64,000 bases of DNA from Cymbomonas tetramitiformis (GCA_001247695.2 LGRX02013832.1:54049-118048), one strand, 5' to 3'. Counted from the stretch's first letter, positions 30,234-41,931 are shown. The notes: generated by a model not told the origin, from the sequence alone. Numbers and translations: made by a program.

Positions 30234-30894
30234 CAATGTTTACTTGGAACAGTGGAGACACTTTTATCAGTCACTTTATTTTCTGCAAGAAGGGCATCGC
30301 GAAGAATCCACTTCACTCGATCCTAGATCAGGCGACCGCTTAACTGGGTGGGGCAACTCCTTCCTGTAACTGAAGTCAGAGACAGTTTGTCGTTTGTTGG
30401 ATCTCACGCTTTGTTATTCCTCGGACAATATGGTGCCAGCACTCCAATCGAGCCGCTTTTCCCAAGAAGGTTTTTTCAGCGGCGGAATCTGTGCTGTTTT
30501 TGCGGTGAGAGGATCCAGAGGACCCGTGGGACCGCGGGGGACGGCTTACCCATAATCCTGAGAACCCGAACAGTCGAGGACTGCTCAGGATCCCACTTCA
30601 CCTTAGACCACCGCTTGCAAGTTCTGATCTGTTTGCCTAGACCCCTGCTGTCTAAAGAACTATTACCGCTCCAAAACTAATCCTGCCTAGAGCCTGCGGT
30701 TTTAGACATCTGTTTAGCCCTTGCCGTCGGCTTCAGTAGGGGGTTAGGCCGACCGAGTGCAGACCGGGTTTCCCGCTTCGTATGACAGTGCAGTACACAT
30801 CAAAACTTAATAGCGGTGGGGGGTGGAAAGGGAAAGGCTCCCTTTAAAATCCAGCCCACACCAGTTAAATGGTGTCTTTATTTTATTTTATTTT

Positions 30895-31060
30895 ATTTCG
30901 GGGGCCGACATTTGCTTTTTAATCCACATCGGGGGCAGACATCCCATTTTAATCCACATCGTGGGCCGACATTTGATTTTAATCCATCACACGCCTAAAC
31001 GTTTCACATCGGGTGTAGACATCTCATTTTAATCCACATCGGGGGGTGACATTTCATAGT
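30895..31060 (+). repeat. Dispersed 30-bp repeat, plus orientation
   Basis: Five copies of AATCCACATCGGGGGCCGAC plus ATTTCATTTT, left of the fold-back element. Confidence 0.85.
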
Positions 31061-31085
31061 ATGCGTAGACAGAAGACACACGCAA

Positions 31086-31366
31086 CGATATAATGTAAAT
31101 GAAACACAACTACGCAAATTCAACCGGTAGATATGTAACTCGTATTACGATGAGCATATCTACCGGTTGGATTTGCGAAATAATGTTTTTTGGTGCCGCA
31201 AACGATGAAAGACTATCTTGTTTGGCGAAATGAAACAGTTTTTCACTGTTGGACGCTCCAAAAAACATTATTTTGCAAATCCAACCGGTAGATATTTTCA
31301 TCGTGATATGATTTACATATCTACCGGTTGGATTTGCATAGGTATGTTTCGTTTACATTATATCCG
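31086..31366. mobile_element. Palindromic fold-back (MITE-like) element
   Basis: The outer arms (about 31086-31143 and 31309-31366) are inverted copies with only a few differences, starting CGATATAATGTAAA and CGGATATAATGTAAA. Inside them ATCTACCGGTTGGATTTGC occurs four times in alternating orientation (31113, 31156, 31273, 31317), and an inner inverted pair carries CCAAAAAACATTATTT. It can fold into two short hairpins or one long cruciform. No coding capacity. Confidence 0.85.
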
Positions 31367-31384
31367 TACGTTGAAGGTAATGCA

Positions 31385-31665
31385 TACCCCCGATGTGGAT
31401 TAAAATGAGATGTCTACACCCGATGTGGATTAAAATGAGATGTCGCCCCCGATGTAAATTAAAATGAGATGTCCCCCGATGTAGATTAAAATGACATGTC
31501 TACCCCGATGTGGAATAAAATGAAGTGTCTGCCCCGATGTGGATTAAAATGAAATTATGCACGCCGATGTGGATTAAAATGAAGTGTCGGCTGATGTGGA
31601 TTAAAATGAGATGTCGGCCCCGATGTGGATTTAAATGAAATGTCGGCCCCCGATGTAGACTTATC
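31385..31665 (-). repeat. Dispersed 30-bp repeat, minus orientation
   Basis: About nine copies of the same 30-bp unit as at 30895-31060, but reverse complemented (CCCGATGTGGATTAAAATGA), right of the fold-back element. Confidence 0.9.
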
Positions 31666-33500
31666 CCTATTATTATTATTGTATTATTATATATATATAT
31701 ATATGACTTACCATATACATACATAAGCTCACATAGATTTATGTTTACACTACAAACCATATACGCATTTTACCAACCCATGCAGGCATATTCGATATGA
31801 CGGTATAAATATTGTCTGACCTTTGACCGACTGCACGTCATTCCGTTATTATATGTGTCACTGACATGCAGCTACCAAATGACAGATGAAGGATCTAACA
31901 TAATCTGGCATAGAGTCTTCTAGCTTAGTTATTTAGGGTGAGCGATCGCTCAGACTGATATGGTTTTTATTTAGTAATCCTATACCACACTGCAGTACTG
32001 CTAGAAAGTAAGAGTTAATAAGTTAATATAATGTACGCACGTGCGTGTTACTATCTACAGTGCGTCCACAACAGTAATTGGTCGATATTAATGGTGATAA
32101 TAATGCTAGACCGATTATTGATGCAGCTTGGCAATAGTAGAAAAAGGCCTGGAGCCTTGCATGCTTGCAACAATTTTTATTACTTTTCAATAATGCAAAC
32201 TTTACTACCACCCTGAGTGCTTGTTTAAGCCAAATATCCCCGAGTATCACTGTGTGACAACCCCCCCCAACTTGAACCATAAAATCCATTCCTGTGCGCC
32301 TACTTGCACAACGACGTTGGAGTCAGCTTGAGAAATAGTGTTCTCTGATGCGACTTGTATACGACCTGCTCGCCCAGCGCGACTCCACGCAATTCCAGCA
32401 AGACGAAGAGGAGAGGACCTCTTTCCCAAGCAACTATCGGTAATTCATCCCAACGAGAATGCTGGGCCTATAACAATGTTTTTGCTGGATCATGTCCCAC
32501 TTTTTTTTTGCCCCTACACAACCAGTATGAACGACCTCTTCTGTGACAGGGTGAACTTTGCCGACCGTGGGCGCGCAGTATGTAAGATATAACAGGGTCT
32601 TGTTAACCAAAATCTGGGATCTCGTACTTATTAACCAAAATAAAGCACAAAGCTGGGATAAGCACTCTGTGCATTTTGACTTACTGATCATATATCGGTA
32701 AGAGGGGTAGGCCTCATAAATATTACGATTCCGTTAGGATCCCACTATTTTCACTTTATATTATTTCGCCGTGACTGTTTTGTGTTTCGATTCGTCTAAT
32801 TTATAGTGGAAAATGCCAGAGGTATACGGACATGTGGTTCCCTTCATGTTAAATTTATGTCAAGTTATTTCACGTTAAATTCATGTCAAGTGGGAAGTAG
32901 GTACAGTGTGGGAAAGGGTATTGGAGAGGAGACATCACCGTCTGTTGGGAGGGTGCGCCATTATGCATGAAACGGGGTGGGCGGGTAAAGACCTTATCCT
33001 TTTATCTATAGATGTTCAAGAAGATGTGGCTGTGAAGTGCTACACCATATGTGCAGGCATATGTTCGTGGCTACAACCTTAGACAACGTGGCTTCGCCAA
33101 ATTTGAATATGAGATATCTTTCCTTGAAGTGACGAGGCAAGGGGGTAGGGCCAACCATATCTAAACCACAAGAGAAATGTCTGTGCTTGCTGCACAACTC
33201 CTCACGTATGACACCAAAAAGGGTTTGCCGGACCGACATATACATGTTAGTTATGAGTTGCGTGCATATGTGGTTTTGAATACCCCAGTCAGCTCAGGAC
33301 CACTACTGTGCTCATAGGCATATGTACCATCAAGATTCACTTGTGTTGAGACGTCGAAGTATTCACTCCACGCGCCAGACACTATTTCTCTCACACACGC
33401 AGATGGTATCTAGAGTAAAGTCGACCGAAGGCAGAAGCTCTCCAAAGGGATAAAACGTTAGCCGTTGGTTAGTGTTACAAAACGCGAACAGTTGTGGCGT
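31666..33500. other. Intergenic, no gene recognised
   Basis: AT-rich sequence with an (AT)n tract at 31689-31704 and only short ORFs. I see no domain, splice chain or repeat array. The right part may be the 3' region of the minus-strand gene ending at 33708. Confidence 0.5.
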
Positions 33501-33603
33501 CCACACTGAACGGCATGAGATCGGCCAGCAAAAGCCAACCCACCATCATCCCAGTGGATGTGAGAAGCAAATCAAGAGCAGGGCGGGGCCGTGACAAGAT
33601 ACC
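33501..33603 (-). repeat. Dispersed repeat copy (matches intron 11 of the giant gene)
   Basis: Reverse complement closely matches 13258-13360, with weaker similarity extending further. It lies just downstream of the stop of the plastid-protein gene. Confidence 0.8.
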
Positions 33604-33707
33604 ACAAACGCATACATATTCCCAACCCTAATGCAAAGCAGCATGGAAAGATGATACGATGTGACCGATCGTCGCCAAACAACTGTCGTCCACACACACA
33701 GGTGGTA

Positions 33708-34992
33708 TCACAGAGAATCTGGCGAAGATACGGTAGCCGTTGAGCCAAGTGAGCCGTTGGCTCCACCTGCCCTTGCGTAACGGAGCTCCGCACTCGGCAT
33801 GAACCGCAACAGCTCTTGCAGCTTGAGGGAAGCTGCCCGAGCCGCATTCAAGGAAAACTCCTGACGGTTCCGTTCCTGCTGGTCCCTCAGATACTCGGTC
33901 TCGGCGTTGTTGCGTGTAAAGCTATCAAGGTACGAGGAGTAGTCCATTTGGTTCACAAGCTCGAAGAAGTCGGATGCAGCCTGCTGAGCGGCATATTTCT
34001 CTGTGCCCTGCAAGGAGAAGCGCGTTTTGGTCCCTCATAAAACTGGTTCCCCGACTTTTATTCTAGAAGAGATGAAAACACACCCTGACACAAAATCTGA
34101 AATCGTCTCTCTCACTTTCGGTCAACTTCTCTGGGGTATTACCTGGAGTTTGGCAGCAGCCACTGCCCCTTGCATGTTGCTTTTGGTATTCCCCTCTACG
34201 ATGCGACGTCTGATTGAGTTGTACTGTATCCAGTCTTTTTGCTGGGCGAAGACCTCGGCTTGCTTCAAGACCTCCTAGGGAAATACAACTCAAGCGCGAA
34301 ATTAATTTATTGCAAGTCGTGGAAACTATGGTACGCACCGTCGCAGAAGGTAAACGTATTCTGAGAAGAGCTAACGAGGTGTTTGATATCGCCCTTCGTT
34401 ACGGGCGTACGATGCCAGCGTGACGCCACTACTATGTGCTAAAATACGTAAGCTCAACGGAACCCATCTTGAATGCGGCTACAGCAGATGCCGACAAGAT
34501 CACACAACCAAGGGAGTAGCGCACCTCTGTCGCAACAAGCTCTGCCAGGTAATATGATAGAGGGAGTTTGTTCCCGGAACCGTTACTTTGCGTAATAAAG
34601 GCTCCACTTACAGAGGCTGTCAATAATAATCCTACCAGCGCTCTTCGAGAGAGACCTTCGTTCTTGACCGCTTCCGAGAGCTTATCGATCGGCGAGCGAG
34701 ACTCGATTTCGGTGACCCGTGCGTTCAAAGATGCGATCATCTGCAGGTCCCTAGCTGACAGCTCAGCTGCTTTATCATCTTCAGGTAGGTTATCATCTTT
34801 CGGAGATTCGTTCAACACGCGTAAACTGCGCTTCACGTTTCGATGTGCATCTTTGGGAACCCTGGCGGACGGTCGCAAGGGCAGACCCACGACCGCACGA
34901 ACAGCCGAAAACCGCTCGCAGCCTCCTTGTCGCTTAAGCGTGTGCTTCACTGATCCGGAAAGGCAGCTCGCGTGCAATAAAACCATTTCCAC
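33708..34992 (-). CDS. Plastid-targeted, probably thylakoid-lumen, helical protein (three exons)
   Basis: Proposed exons (minus strand) are 34525-34992, 34143-34274 and 33708-34007, all joining in phase 0, giving 299 residues. Splice sites: GAG|GTGCGC to CCCTAG|GAG, and CTCCAG|GTAATA to CTTGCAG|GGC. Residues 1-48 are a Ser/Arg/Leu-rich, acid-free chloroplast transit-like leader. After an acidic linker comes LSRRALVGLLLTASVSGAF, a twin-arginine plus hydrophobic stretch ending in small residues. That suggests Tat-type import into the thylakoid lumen. The mature part is Gln/Ala-rich and helical (AQQKDWIQYNSIRRRI, DFFELVNQMDYSSYLDSF), resembling four-helix lumenal proteins such as the PsbQ-like group. 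That assignment is a guess. Exon joins and targeting are well supported; function is not known. Confidence 0.75.
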
Positions 34993-35562
34993 GGAAATCT
35001 TGAAGGTTATCAGGCTGGAGGTATTTAAACCCGAATCGTGGCACAGTAACGAGTAAGCATGCGATGGAGCAAGAAGTATTGTTATTGTGTTTGTTTATTA
35101 CTCTTACTAAAGAACGGAGACGCTCGACTGACGATGACGTGCGGTGGGGAAACCGCAAACCCCATCCCACGATGATAAATAATACAGCATTGATTGAGCA
35201 TAGAGCTAGAGCATCGATGATACGAGGCTGAATAACGCTATGACTACAAGCCTATTACCGATTCAATTAGTCGGGGGGGTATTTAAAAATATTTAGTCAC
35301 AAGCCAATTATTTATCGGATTTAGTCACCGACACAGGCGCGCGCGCGGCGGGGCCCGAGTCACCCGCGCTCCGGTCGGTTTCGTAGTCTCCGCTTGAATT
35401 TCAAACCTTTAATGGAGAACCTGAAATATGTATGTAATATATATATCCAGGTTGGACTCCAAAAACAGTCGGACACTCGCAGATACACACAAAGACAGCG
35501 ATGAGATAATAAAATAACTTAGGTGTTTTATTATCGGGGAGAACTGCAAGATGGTGACTGCT

Positions 35563-35790
35563 GACGTGGCACCTCAGGGCGAGGGGTGACATAAGAGGAT
35601 CCAATATCCCCTCCCAGTGTGGGGGTGCAATTGGTATCCCCATGACACCACCTCATCCCGAAGGTGTGAGGTGCCACAACAGCATCCCAAACCACAAGCA
35701 CAACAAACCCTAATTGAACACACCTACATGATTCAAGGGGTCTTTTGCAACCCAACTGGTACGGCTCCGCCTGCGCTAATCCAGTAATGC
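35563..35790. repeat. Dispersed repeat related to 40390-40612
   Basis: Both stretches contain an ATGACACCRCCTCMTCCCGA motif followed by a GAGGTGCCAC-like block, and end in CTGCGCTA. They diverge in between. Probably two copies of one old repeat. Confidence 0.5.
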
Positions 35791-36102
35791 GTGCTCTAGG
35801 GGCTTATGCCCATGCGTGTGCCGCGGGGATCAACTACTCCCGCGGGGTAGGCTGCTAATTTTCACGAGCAGGCTGCAGGTGGCGGCGGTGTCCTTGATGA
35901 CACCGATGCACAATGGTACTGCTGATCGTGTCGGTAACTCATCTGATCATTATGAAGCTACACAGATGATATGACAACCTAGATTTTTCAATGTTCAATC
36001 TCAAGAGAAATGTGTGAATGTATGTGCTGCTATGAGTTGCTAGAAACAGCTAAAACAGGCAGTGGAAGCGTGGAAGCACGCAGTGGAAGCGTGGTGGGCC
36101 CA

Positions 36103-36290
36103 TAACCTACCGGAATATCCTAGTTCACTAGATATCAGAGGGTCCCGAACTGTGTGGATAAACTCTCTTAAGATAAATAAACCCTAAGCTAGATATACCC
36201 GGAACGGTCTCGCAACGGTCTCGGAAACTAGCCTACCTGTGACACAGCGTGTGTCACAGCACGAACCTATAGATCAGTCAGCAGTCCAGT
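36103..36290 (-). repeat. Dispersed 200-bp repeat, copy A (inverted)
   Basis: Reverse complement of the family at 36589-36790 and 58862-59095. It carries GTGACACAGCGTGTGTCAC palindromes and AATATCCTAGTTCACTAGAT. With copy B it forms a large inverted repeat around 36.3-36.6 kb, which itself contains partial copies. Confidence 0.85.
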
Positions 36291-36588
36291 GTTGGTCTAG
36301 GGTGCGTCATAGGAGTGCGAAATGCAGCATAAGCGACCACATTGGAGTCCCAGTCGAGGCCCCTATGACGGACTCCTAGGACCAACCTTTGGGTAGCGTG
36401 ATCTAGGTTCGTCTTTGTGACACGCGTTGTGTCACGGTAAACCTCAGCCGTCGAGACGTTCACAGGCTGTCTAGCTTGGGAGTTTGACTATCTTATGAGT
36501 TTATCCACACCGGTTACAAAGTTTTCTATCTAGTGAACCGTATTCGGTGGGCCCTGCCCTTTCCACTGCGCCTATGACAGACTCCTAG

Positions 36589-36790
36589 GACCAACACTGG
36601 ATTGCTGACTGATCTATAGGTGCGTGTTGTGACACGCGCTGTGTCACAGGTAGGCTAGACCCCGAAACCGTCCGAGACCGTTCCGGGTATATCTAGCTTA
36701 GGGGTTATTTATCTTATGAGTTTATCCACACAGTTCGGGAGTTTCTGATATCTAGTGAACTAGGATATTCCAGTATAGGGGCCTGCACCG
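36589..36790 (+). repeat. Dispersed 200-bp repeat, copy B
   Basis: Forward copy: CAACACTGGATTGCTGACTG through GTGACACGCGCTGTGTCAC to ATCTAGTGAACTAGGATATT. Same order as copy C at 58862-59095. Confidence 0.85.
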
Positions 36791-37155
36791 GGACTCCCAG
36801 TCAGGGCTGCCTATACAGATTCCAGCACACCATACCATCACTGTGGGTGGTGACTGGCTAGGAGAGTCGGAATAGTAAATCTCTAGGGCAGAAGCCAGGG
36901 TGACAAGTCCTAACTGCTAATCCAATTGTGCAATTCTGATACACAAATTTGGAATCCCTCTAGCTAGCACAAGAGCAAACATACAGGCAATGTAAGTCCT
37001 GCTAAAGCACCGAAAGCTCTGCGCCAGCAAGTCAGATTAAAGAATTCAAAGGTGTCAAAGTAAAATCATAAACCAAATTGAAGACCGTGTTGAGGTCAAA
37101 GGAGATCTCAGCACACCACCAGACGAGTGGTGTACTGCCAGAACCAAAAGCATAG

Positions 37156-38399
37156 CTACTCGGGGTCAAAGGTCAGAGGAACACCGTCACCACGATGAGC
37201 ACCGTAGCCAATTGCAGCACTACACTCCATCGGGTTGGGCGGCAGGTGAACCGTTGCCGCAACACCCAGGGAGTGCAGTACCGCATCCAGAGTGACGGGG
37301 TCCAACTCAGCGATACCAGAGTACAAGCATAAATCTCCCCTGCACAGCACAGGCTGCGGCGCAGCCCGACCCGATACCTGCACAGGGTCCATGTCATTGG
37401 CCGCCGTGAAGGCGGCAGCTCCCACTCCCATGATCGAGACCAAAAGAAAGAGAGAGACAAAGTAATGAAACCCCCACGGGCCCGCGTGTGCGGGGAAGCC
37501 CCATGGCGGCTTACCACATCCGTACCACGGCGTACCACGGCGCGGGTTTCACATCCTTTCCCTGCGAGACAAGCATAGCAGGGGCCGGGACGGCGGATGC
37601 CGATGCCGCCGCACCCGGAACCTGCTCCGCTGCGGCGGGCCCGCACGCCAGAGCCGAAGCCTGCTGCTCGATGCCGTCAGGAGGCGGGAAAGACGCGTGA
37701 GTGTAATGTACCTGCGGGTTGGCCGCGGAGTGAACCTCCGCGGCAAGATCGTCGAGTCGGCGGAGAATATCATCTCCATCGGAAGCCGGCTGCTGCTCCA
37801 CGGTGAAGCCGTAGGCGGACACGTCGATGCCGCCTACCGCTCCCGCACAAAGCACCGCGGGCGGCCCGTACGCGGCTGTCGCACGTGCGAAGGACTCCGC
37901 CCCGTCATCCGCTGCCTGCTGGAATAACGCACACATGGCGAGTGCGTGCACCCCCTCCGCGTCCTCCTCGTCGATGGGAATGCAGAATGCCGCGGCAGAG
38001 GTGGGCGGATGTTGGCGCCCGCCCAACGGGCAGTCGCGGTAAAAGTGATACGCATCACCTTTCCCTGCCTTCTCCGCCTTCGCTGCCTTCGCCAACTCCC
38101 ATCTCACAAAACGAAACCGCCGATTTCCCGGAACACATGTAATGAGACCCGCCGGTCTGAGCACCACCTATCACTGTGCCACTGTCAGAGATAACTACCT
38201 GCAAAATAATAGGTGATGAAACCGCCGACGATGCGGCCGAAAGATCTGAGCTCCGAAAGTGCGAAAGAGCGCGAGCCATAGAAGAAACGAGCGACACCGT
38301 GCGCGAGCGGTTCAGCGAGTCCAGGTTCGCCAACTTGCCATCAATGGAAGCTAGAAGAGCTGTGAGCTCATCGCTCGAAGAAATCTGAGTGAACTCCAT
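37156..38399 (-). CDS. Gag-like multi-exon gene inside the candidate element
   Basis: The first exon is probably 38199-38399 (MEFTQISSSDEL..., helical, donor CTGCAG|GTAGTT). The main frame, 37511-38165, encodes a basic patch (NRRFRFVRWELAKAAKAEK) and HFYRDCPLGGRQH, a short Cys/His motif. A segment with CALFQQAADDGAESF and a Pro/Ala-rich tail follow. A TG|GTAAGC donor near 37508 leads to a possible last exon, 37156-37430, ending FDPE. The HFYRDCPLGGRQH...CALFQQAADDG order resembles HWHAECPNGG...RFQRFYDAGDEHAF in the gag ORF of the LTR element at 49262-51475, so a retroelement-type capsid/nucleocapsid role is suggested. The junction between the first two parts is unresolved (frame change, intron too short). 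Confidence 0.45.
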
Positions 38400-39173
38400 A
38401 TAAGAAAGCGAATACGAATAAGAAATCCACTCAAGAGAAATCGTGGAGCACCACCTCGTCGTAACTGCCCAAAGCCGAAACCAACTGAATCTAAGCGAGA
38501 GACGGGAATCAGATTCCTAGTGCCCCAAGAGGGAAGGGCACGCTCAATGAGAAGATAGAGCAATAAAGAAATAAAATCCAACGCCAAAAATCAGTTCACG
38601 CAAGCGTGAAAGGGTCCATAACCTGCTAGAAACAGCTGAAACAGGCAGTGGGGATCCGTTCGTTGCCGACGGTGAACAAACGGATCACTAGACTCGTATA
38701 GATGGACATAAATACCGAGTCTAGGTCACTAGCTGTACACCGAGAATGGCACACTGGATATGACACCTGACTGTACGAACTAGTCAGGCTGTCATTTCCA
38801 GCATGAGTGCTTGCGCATGAAAAGCACTCATTGACCGCACCTTGTTATTGAGCGCCTATATTATTGTGTAGCCTTGGCATTGCGGGGGTGTCGCACAAAA
38901 GCCTCCTCGTCGAAACCAAGGGATACCCAAATTTTAGGGATATTAAAAAAAAAATAGTCGCCGCAAAATGTTTAAAATTGTAGTCACTTCAAAAAATAAT
39001 TATTTCGAATTTAGTCGAGCGCCGACGAATTAAATAATTGTTCCAATTGAATCGGTAATAGGCTTGTACCTATCGTATGGCGGTCCACCCTCCAGAATTG
39101 GTGGGACGACAGCGACAGGTGAGGTCTCAGGCGAGGGTGCAGTTCAGAGTTGTGGACTTTCGACTTCTCTCTC

Positions 39174-40011
39174 GGGTAGGGTGCACTCAGTTTTCGACTC
39201 ATTTAATTTCATAGCATTTTCCATATTTAATAGATTTCCAGGGTTATTTATTTTGTAAAATCGCAGGGAGCTCCATAACCTATAGACCGATACCCCACTG
39301 TGATCTACGGTCAGTTTGGGGTGTTATAAAGTATATAAAAATTCGAGAAAAGATTCTGGTGATCCATTTTTAAGTTATTCAGGTTCTGGCGCTAGGTACT
39401 TCAAATTTTGCATAGCTGGCGCCATAACCTGAATAGTGAGTTTGCCGCAAATTTCGGCAGCCAATTCTTTCGCTAGTCCGACGTCAGAAGATGCCGCATT
39501 TTCCGGGGACACGTCGATCCACGTCGGATCGGCTGCCGATTTGCTCAATTCGCTCGTTCGAATTCGCTCGAATTCGTTCAAGAATGGCCAAATTCGAACG
39601 AAATGAAAACTCAATTCGGCAGCGACTCAATTCGCTCAGCTGACTGTACCTGTTGAATATTCCGTTTACTCCCAACCAAAATTACATTAGTGTAAGTGTT
39701 CACGAACTGAACCAGTGAAATCGGACTATCGCGACACACACGGATTTTATGGGCCACGTCGGACTAGCGAAAGAATTGGCTGCCGAATTCTGCGGGAAAC
39801 TCTCTAATAACTAAAAAATGGATCACTAGAATCTTTTCTCGATTTTTTATATACTTTATAACACCCCAAACTGACCGTAGATTATATTGAGATATCGGTC
39901 TATAGGTTATGCTGCTCCCTGCGATTTTACAAAATAAATAACCCTAGAAATCTATTAAATATAGAAAATGGTATGAAATTAAATAGATCGAAAACTGAGT
40001 GCACCCTACCC
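39174..40011. mobile_element. 838-bp fold-back element with arms of nearly 300 bp
   Basis: The left arm (39174-39483) and right arm (39747-40011) are inverted copies with scattered differences, starting GGGTAGGGTGCACTCAG at both outer ends. The arms include GGTTATTTATTTTGTAAAAT and, near the loop, CAGCCAATTCTTTCGCTAGTC. No coding capacity. No target duplication is obvious. Similar to long-TIR non-autonomous elements. Confidence 0.85.
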
Positions 40012-40886
40012 TTAAACGTTGCAGACCCTCTATACTGTAGAGGGTTAACTTTTTTTCAGCTATCTCTATGACTCACCGCGGGCGCGGTACTAGGCCTACG
40101 GGGAGTCATGCATGCGATGGCCCATATTAATCGTCGAGAGTTGAGTTTTCTTTGGTTTTATCGGTGGGCGACGAAATCCCTATTCCACGCTTCAAATGCG
40201 CCACAACTGCCTTGAAACCACGTTGAAAAACTCACGTGAAGTGTGATATCGGGTCGGAGGATATATATATATATGCGGGTCGGACATGCACAGGCGATGA
40301 AACTCTCGGAAGTCTAAGATCGATCATAAAACATAAGTGAGGGTTTAGTGCTATCGGAGACGGACGGAGCGGAACGGCAAGTCACGACAGTGACACATGC
40401 ACTGCGCTCCGAGGGGGGAAAGCAGGAGACAGACCCCCACCTTATGGTGGGGGGTGAAATCAGTCTCTTCATGACACCGCCTCCTCCCGAAGGAGAGGAG
40501 TGCCACGGTACAATGCACACGCACTGATATCGCCTAGGCCTGCCGGCCATCTACATATGTAACCCTAAGGAGCCTTTTTCAGCTCGGCTAGTGTGGCATC
40601 TGCCTGCGCTAGTACATATATAGTTGTCCATCCCACAACTTCCGATCTAGGGTTTCTCAATCTCGGTTCAGGCCAGCGTACATGCCATGTTACCGGATAT
40701 CGACGGTTTAGCCCGTTATAGCCGGCATGCGCCGATAAAACAACCATACTACTTGCCGGTAATTGTGTGGCGAATTGTATTTAGTTTAATGTGCAAGAAA
40801 TATCAACCCGGCACGACACGTAAAATGAAAGTTACGCCAGTTTTAGTGAAATTCGGTATTTGCGTTCTGAATATCAGCTAATCACG
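40012..40886. other. Intergenic DNA between elements
   Basis: No gene recognised. Contains an (AT)n tract at 40261-40274 and the dispersed repeat related to 35563-35790. Confidence 0.5.
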
Positions 40887-40904
40887 CAAGGAGTGGTATC
40901 AATA

Positions 40905-41180
40905 TTCAATATTTTCGATATATCGATATATCGAAATATCGAAATTGATTGATATGAATTTTACTACATATCGAAAATATTGATATTGATCGATATGCCG
41001 TGGACAAATATTGAAATTGATCAATACCTGATGGGCAAATATCGATATCGATCAATATGTGCGGGCCGAAAGAAAGAAATATTGAAATTGATCGATATCC
41101 GAGGTGCAAATATCGATATTGATTGATCGCAATTCAAATAACAAATATCAATCGCTAGAAACGGATATTGATATATTGAT
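40905..41180. repeat. Left subterminal repeat array of the hAT element
   Basis: Imperfect units of about 40 bp built on AATATTGAAATTGATCGATA, partly palindromic. The same family, in the opposite arm, is at 57030-57295. Confidence 0.85.
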
Positions 41181-41430
41181 ATATCAGTATGACGCATGAA
41201 TTTTTGGGGCAAACCGATCTTCGCATAGCGGGTACACCACCTGAGATTGGTCAAGGTACTCGGCTTTTTTAAAAAATTGAAACATCGATCTTAAGATTTT
41301 GAGGGCCGTATTTCCATTGGCCAGCGCCCCCCCCTCCCCCCTGCCAGCCTGTAGTCCATTCCTATCGCTACATAATAAGCCCCTACCCGCACCATGCTTT
41401 GCTAGTCGGTATCCAATTCAGCTCATCAAG

Positions 41431-41791
41431 ATGAGGGGTCGTGGTAAACGTCCGCGCCACGCCAAGAAAGGCGAGCAGCTTCTTTCTCAAGGGAAAGGCC
41501 CAGTGAAACGCACCCAGCTTCATCCGTTCGACGCAACCGGCAGTGACGAAGTTGAATATGAGGTGGAAAGAATTTTGGCTGAGCGCAGTAGCTATGGCGA
41601 AGCACAGTTTTTTATCAAATGGAAAGGCCTTAGCGAAGATTCAAACACATGGGAGCCCCTCACAAATCTCCCCGGTCACGACGCCGAGATTGAGTTGTTC
41701 CGAGAGGATTTGCGAAAAACACAAGATGAGATAGCTCGAAAGGCGGCAGCGGCAAAGGCTTCCTCAAATGTTGAAGTGGAAGAAACCTCCG
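41431..41791 (+). pseudogene. hAT transposase exon with chromodomain
   Basis: Starts ATG AGG GGT (MRGRGKRPRHAKKG), a basic leader. Residues about 43-98 form a chromodomain: YEVERILAERSSYG, FFIKWKGLSEDSNTWEPLTNL, ELFRED. The three aromatic-cage positions (Y of YEVERI, W of IKWKG, W of TWEP) are all present. It ends CTCCG|GTTTGT in phase 1, and the next exon starts at 41932 in matching phase. Chromodomains bind methylated histone tails. In a transposase this could direct integration to heterochromatin, which is an inference. This exon itself has no frame defect. Confidence 0.85.
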
Positions 41792-41931
41792 GTTTGTCCC
41801 ATTTTCCATTTTATTTGCTTCTCGCTTCGCTTCGCCTATCGCGGTTTCCCACTTTCACTTCACAGCAGATCACTAGTTTTCGCTATGCATTATTTTGTGT
41901 TGTGTGTGGTATTATGTGTAGGCGACAACGA

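Larger units (their letters stand above)
35243..39068. mobile_element. Candidate 3.8-kb element with 24-bp inverted ends
   Basis: TACAAGCCTATTACCGATTC plus AATT at 35243-35266 is repeated exactly in inverted orientation ending at 39068. Both ends are followed inward by AT-rich sequence containing TTTAGTC motifs. The interior holds inverted dispersed repeats (36.1-36.8 kb), duplicated TGCTAGAAACAGCTNAAACAGGCAGTGG motifs at about 36030 and 38628, and a gag-like minus-strand gene. No clean target duplication seen; classification is open. Confidence 0.5.

Noticed and set aside
35243..39068. Interpretation as a standard LTR retrotransposon
   Set aside because: The terminal similarity is inverted, not direct, and no TG...CA long direct repeats or pol motifs are seen.
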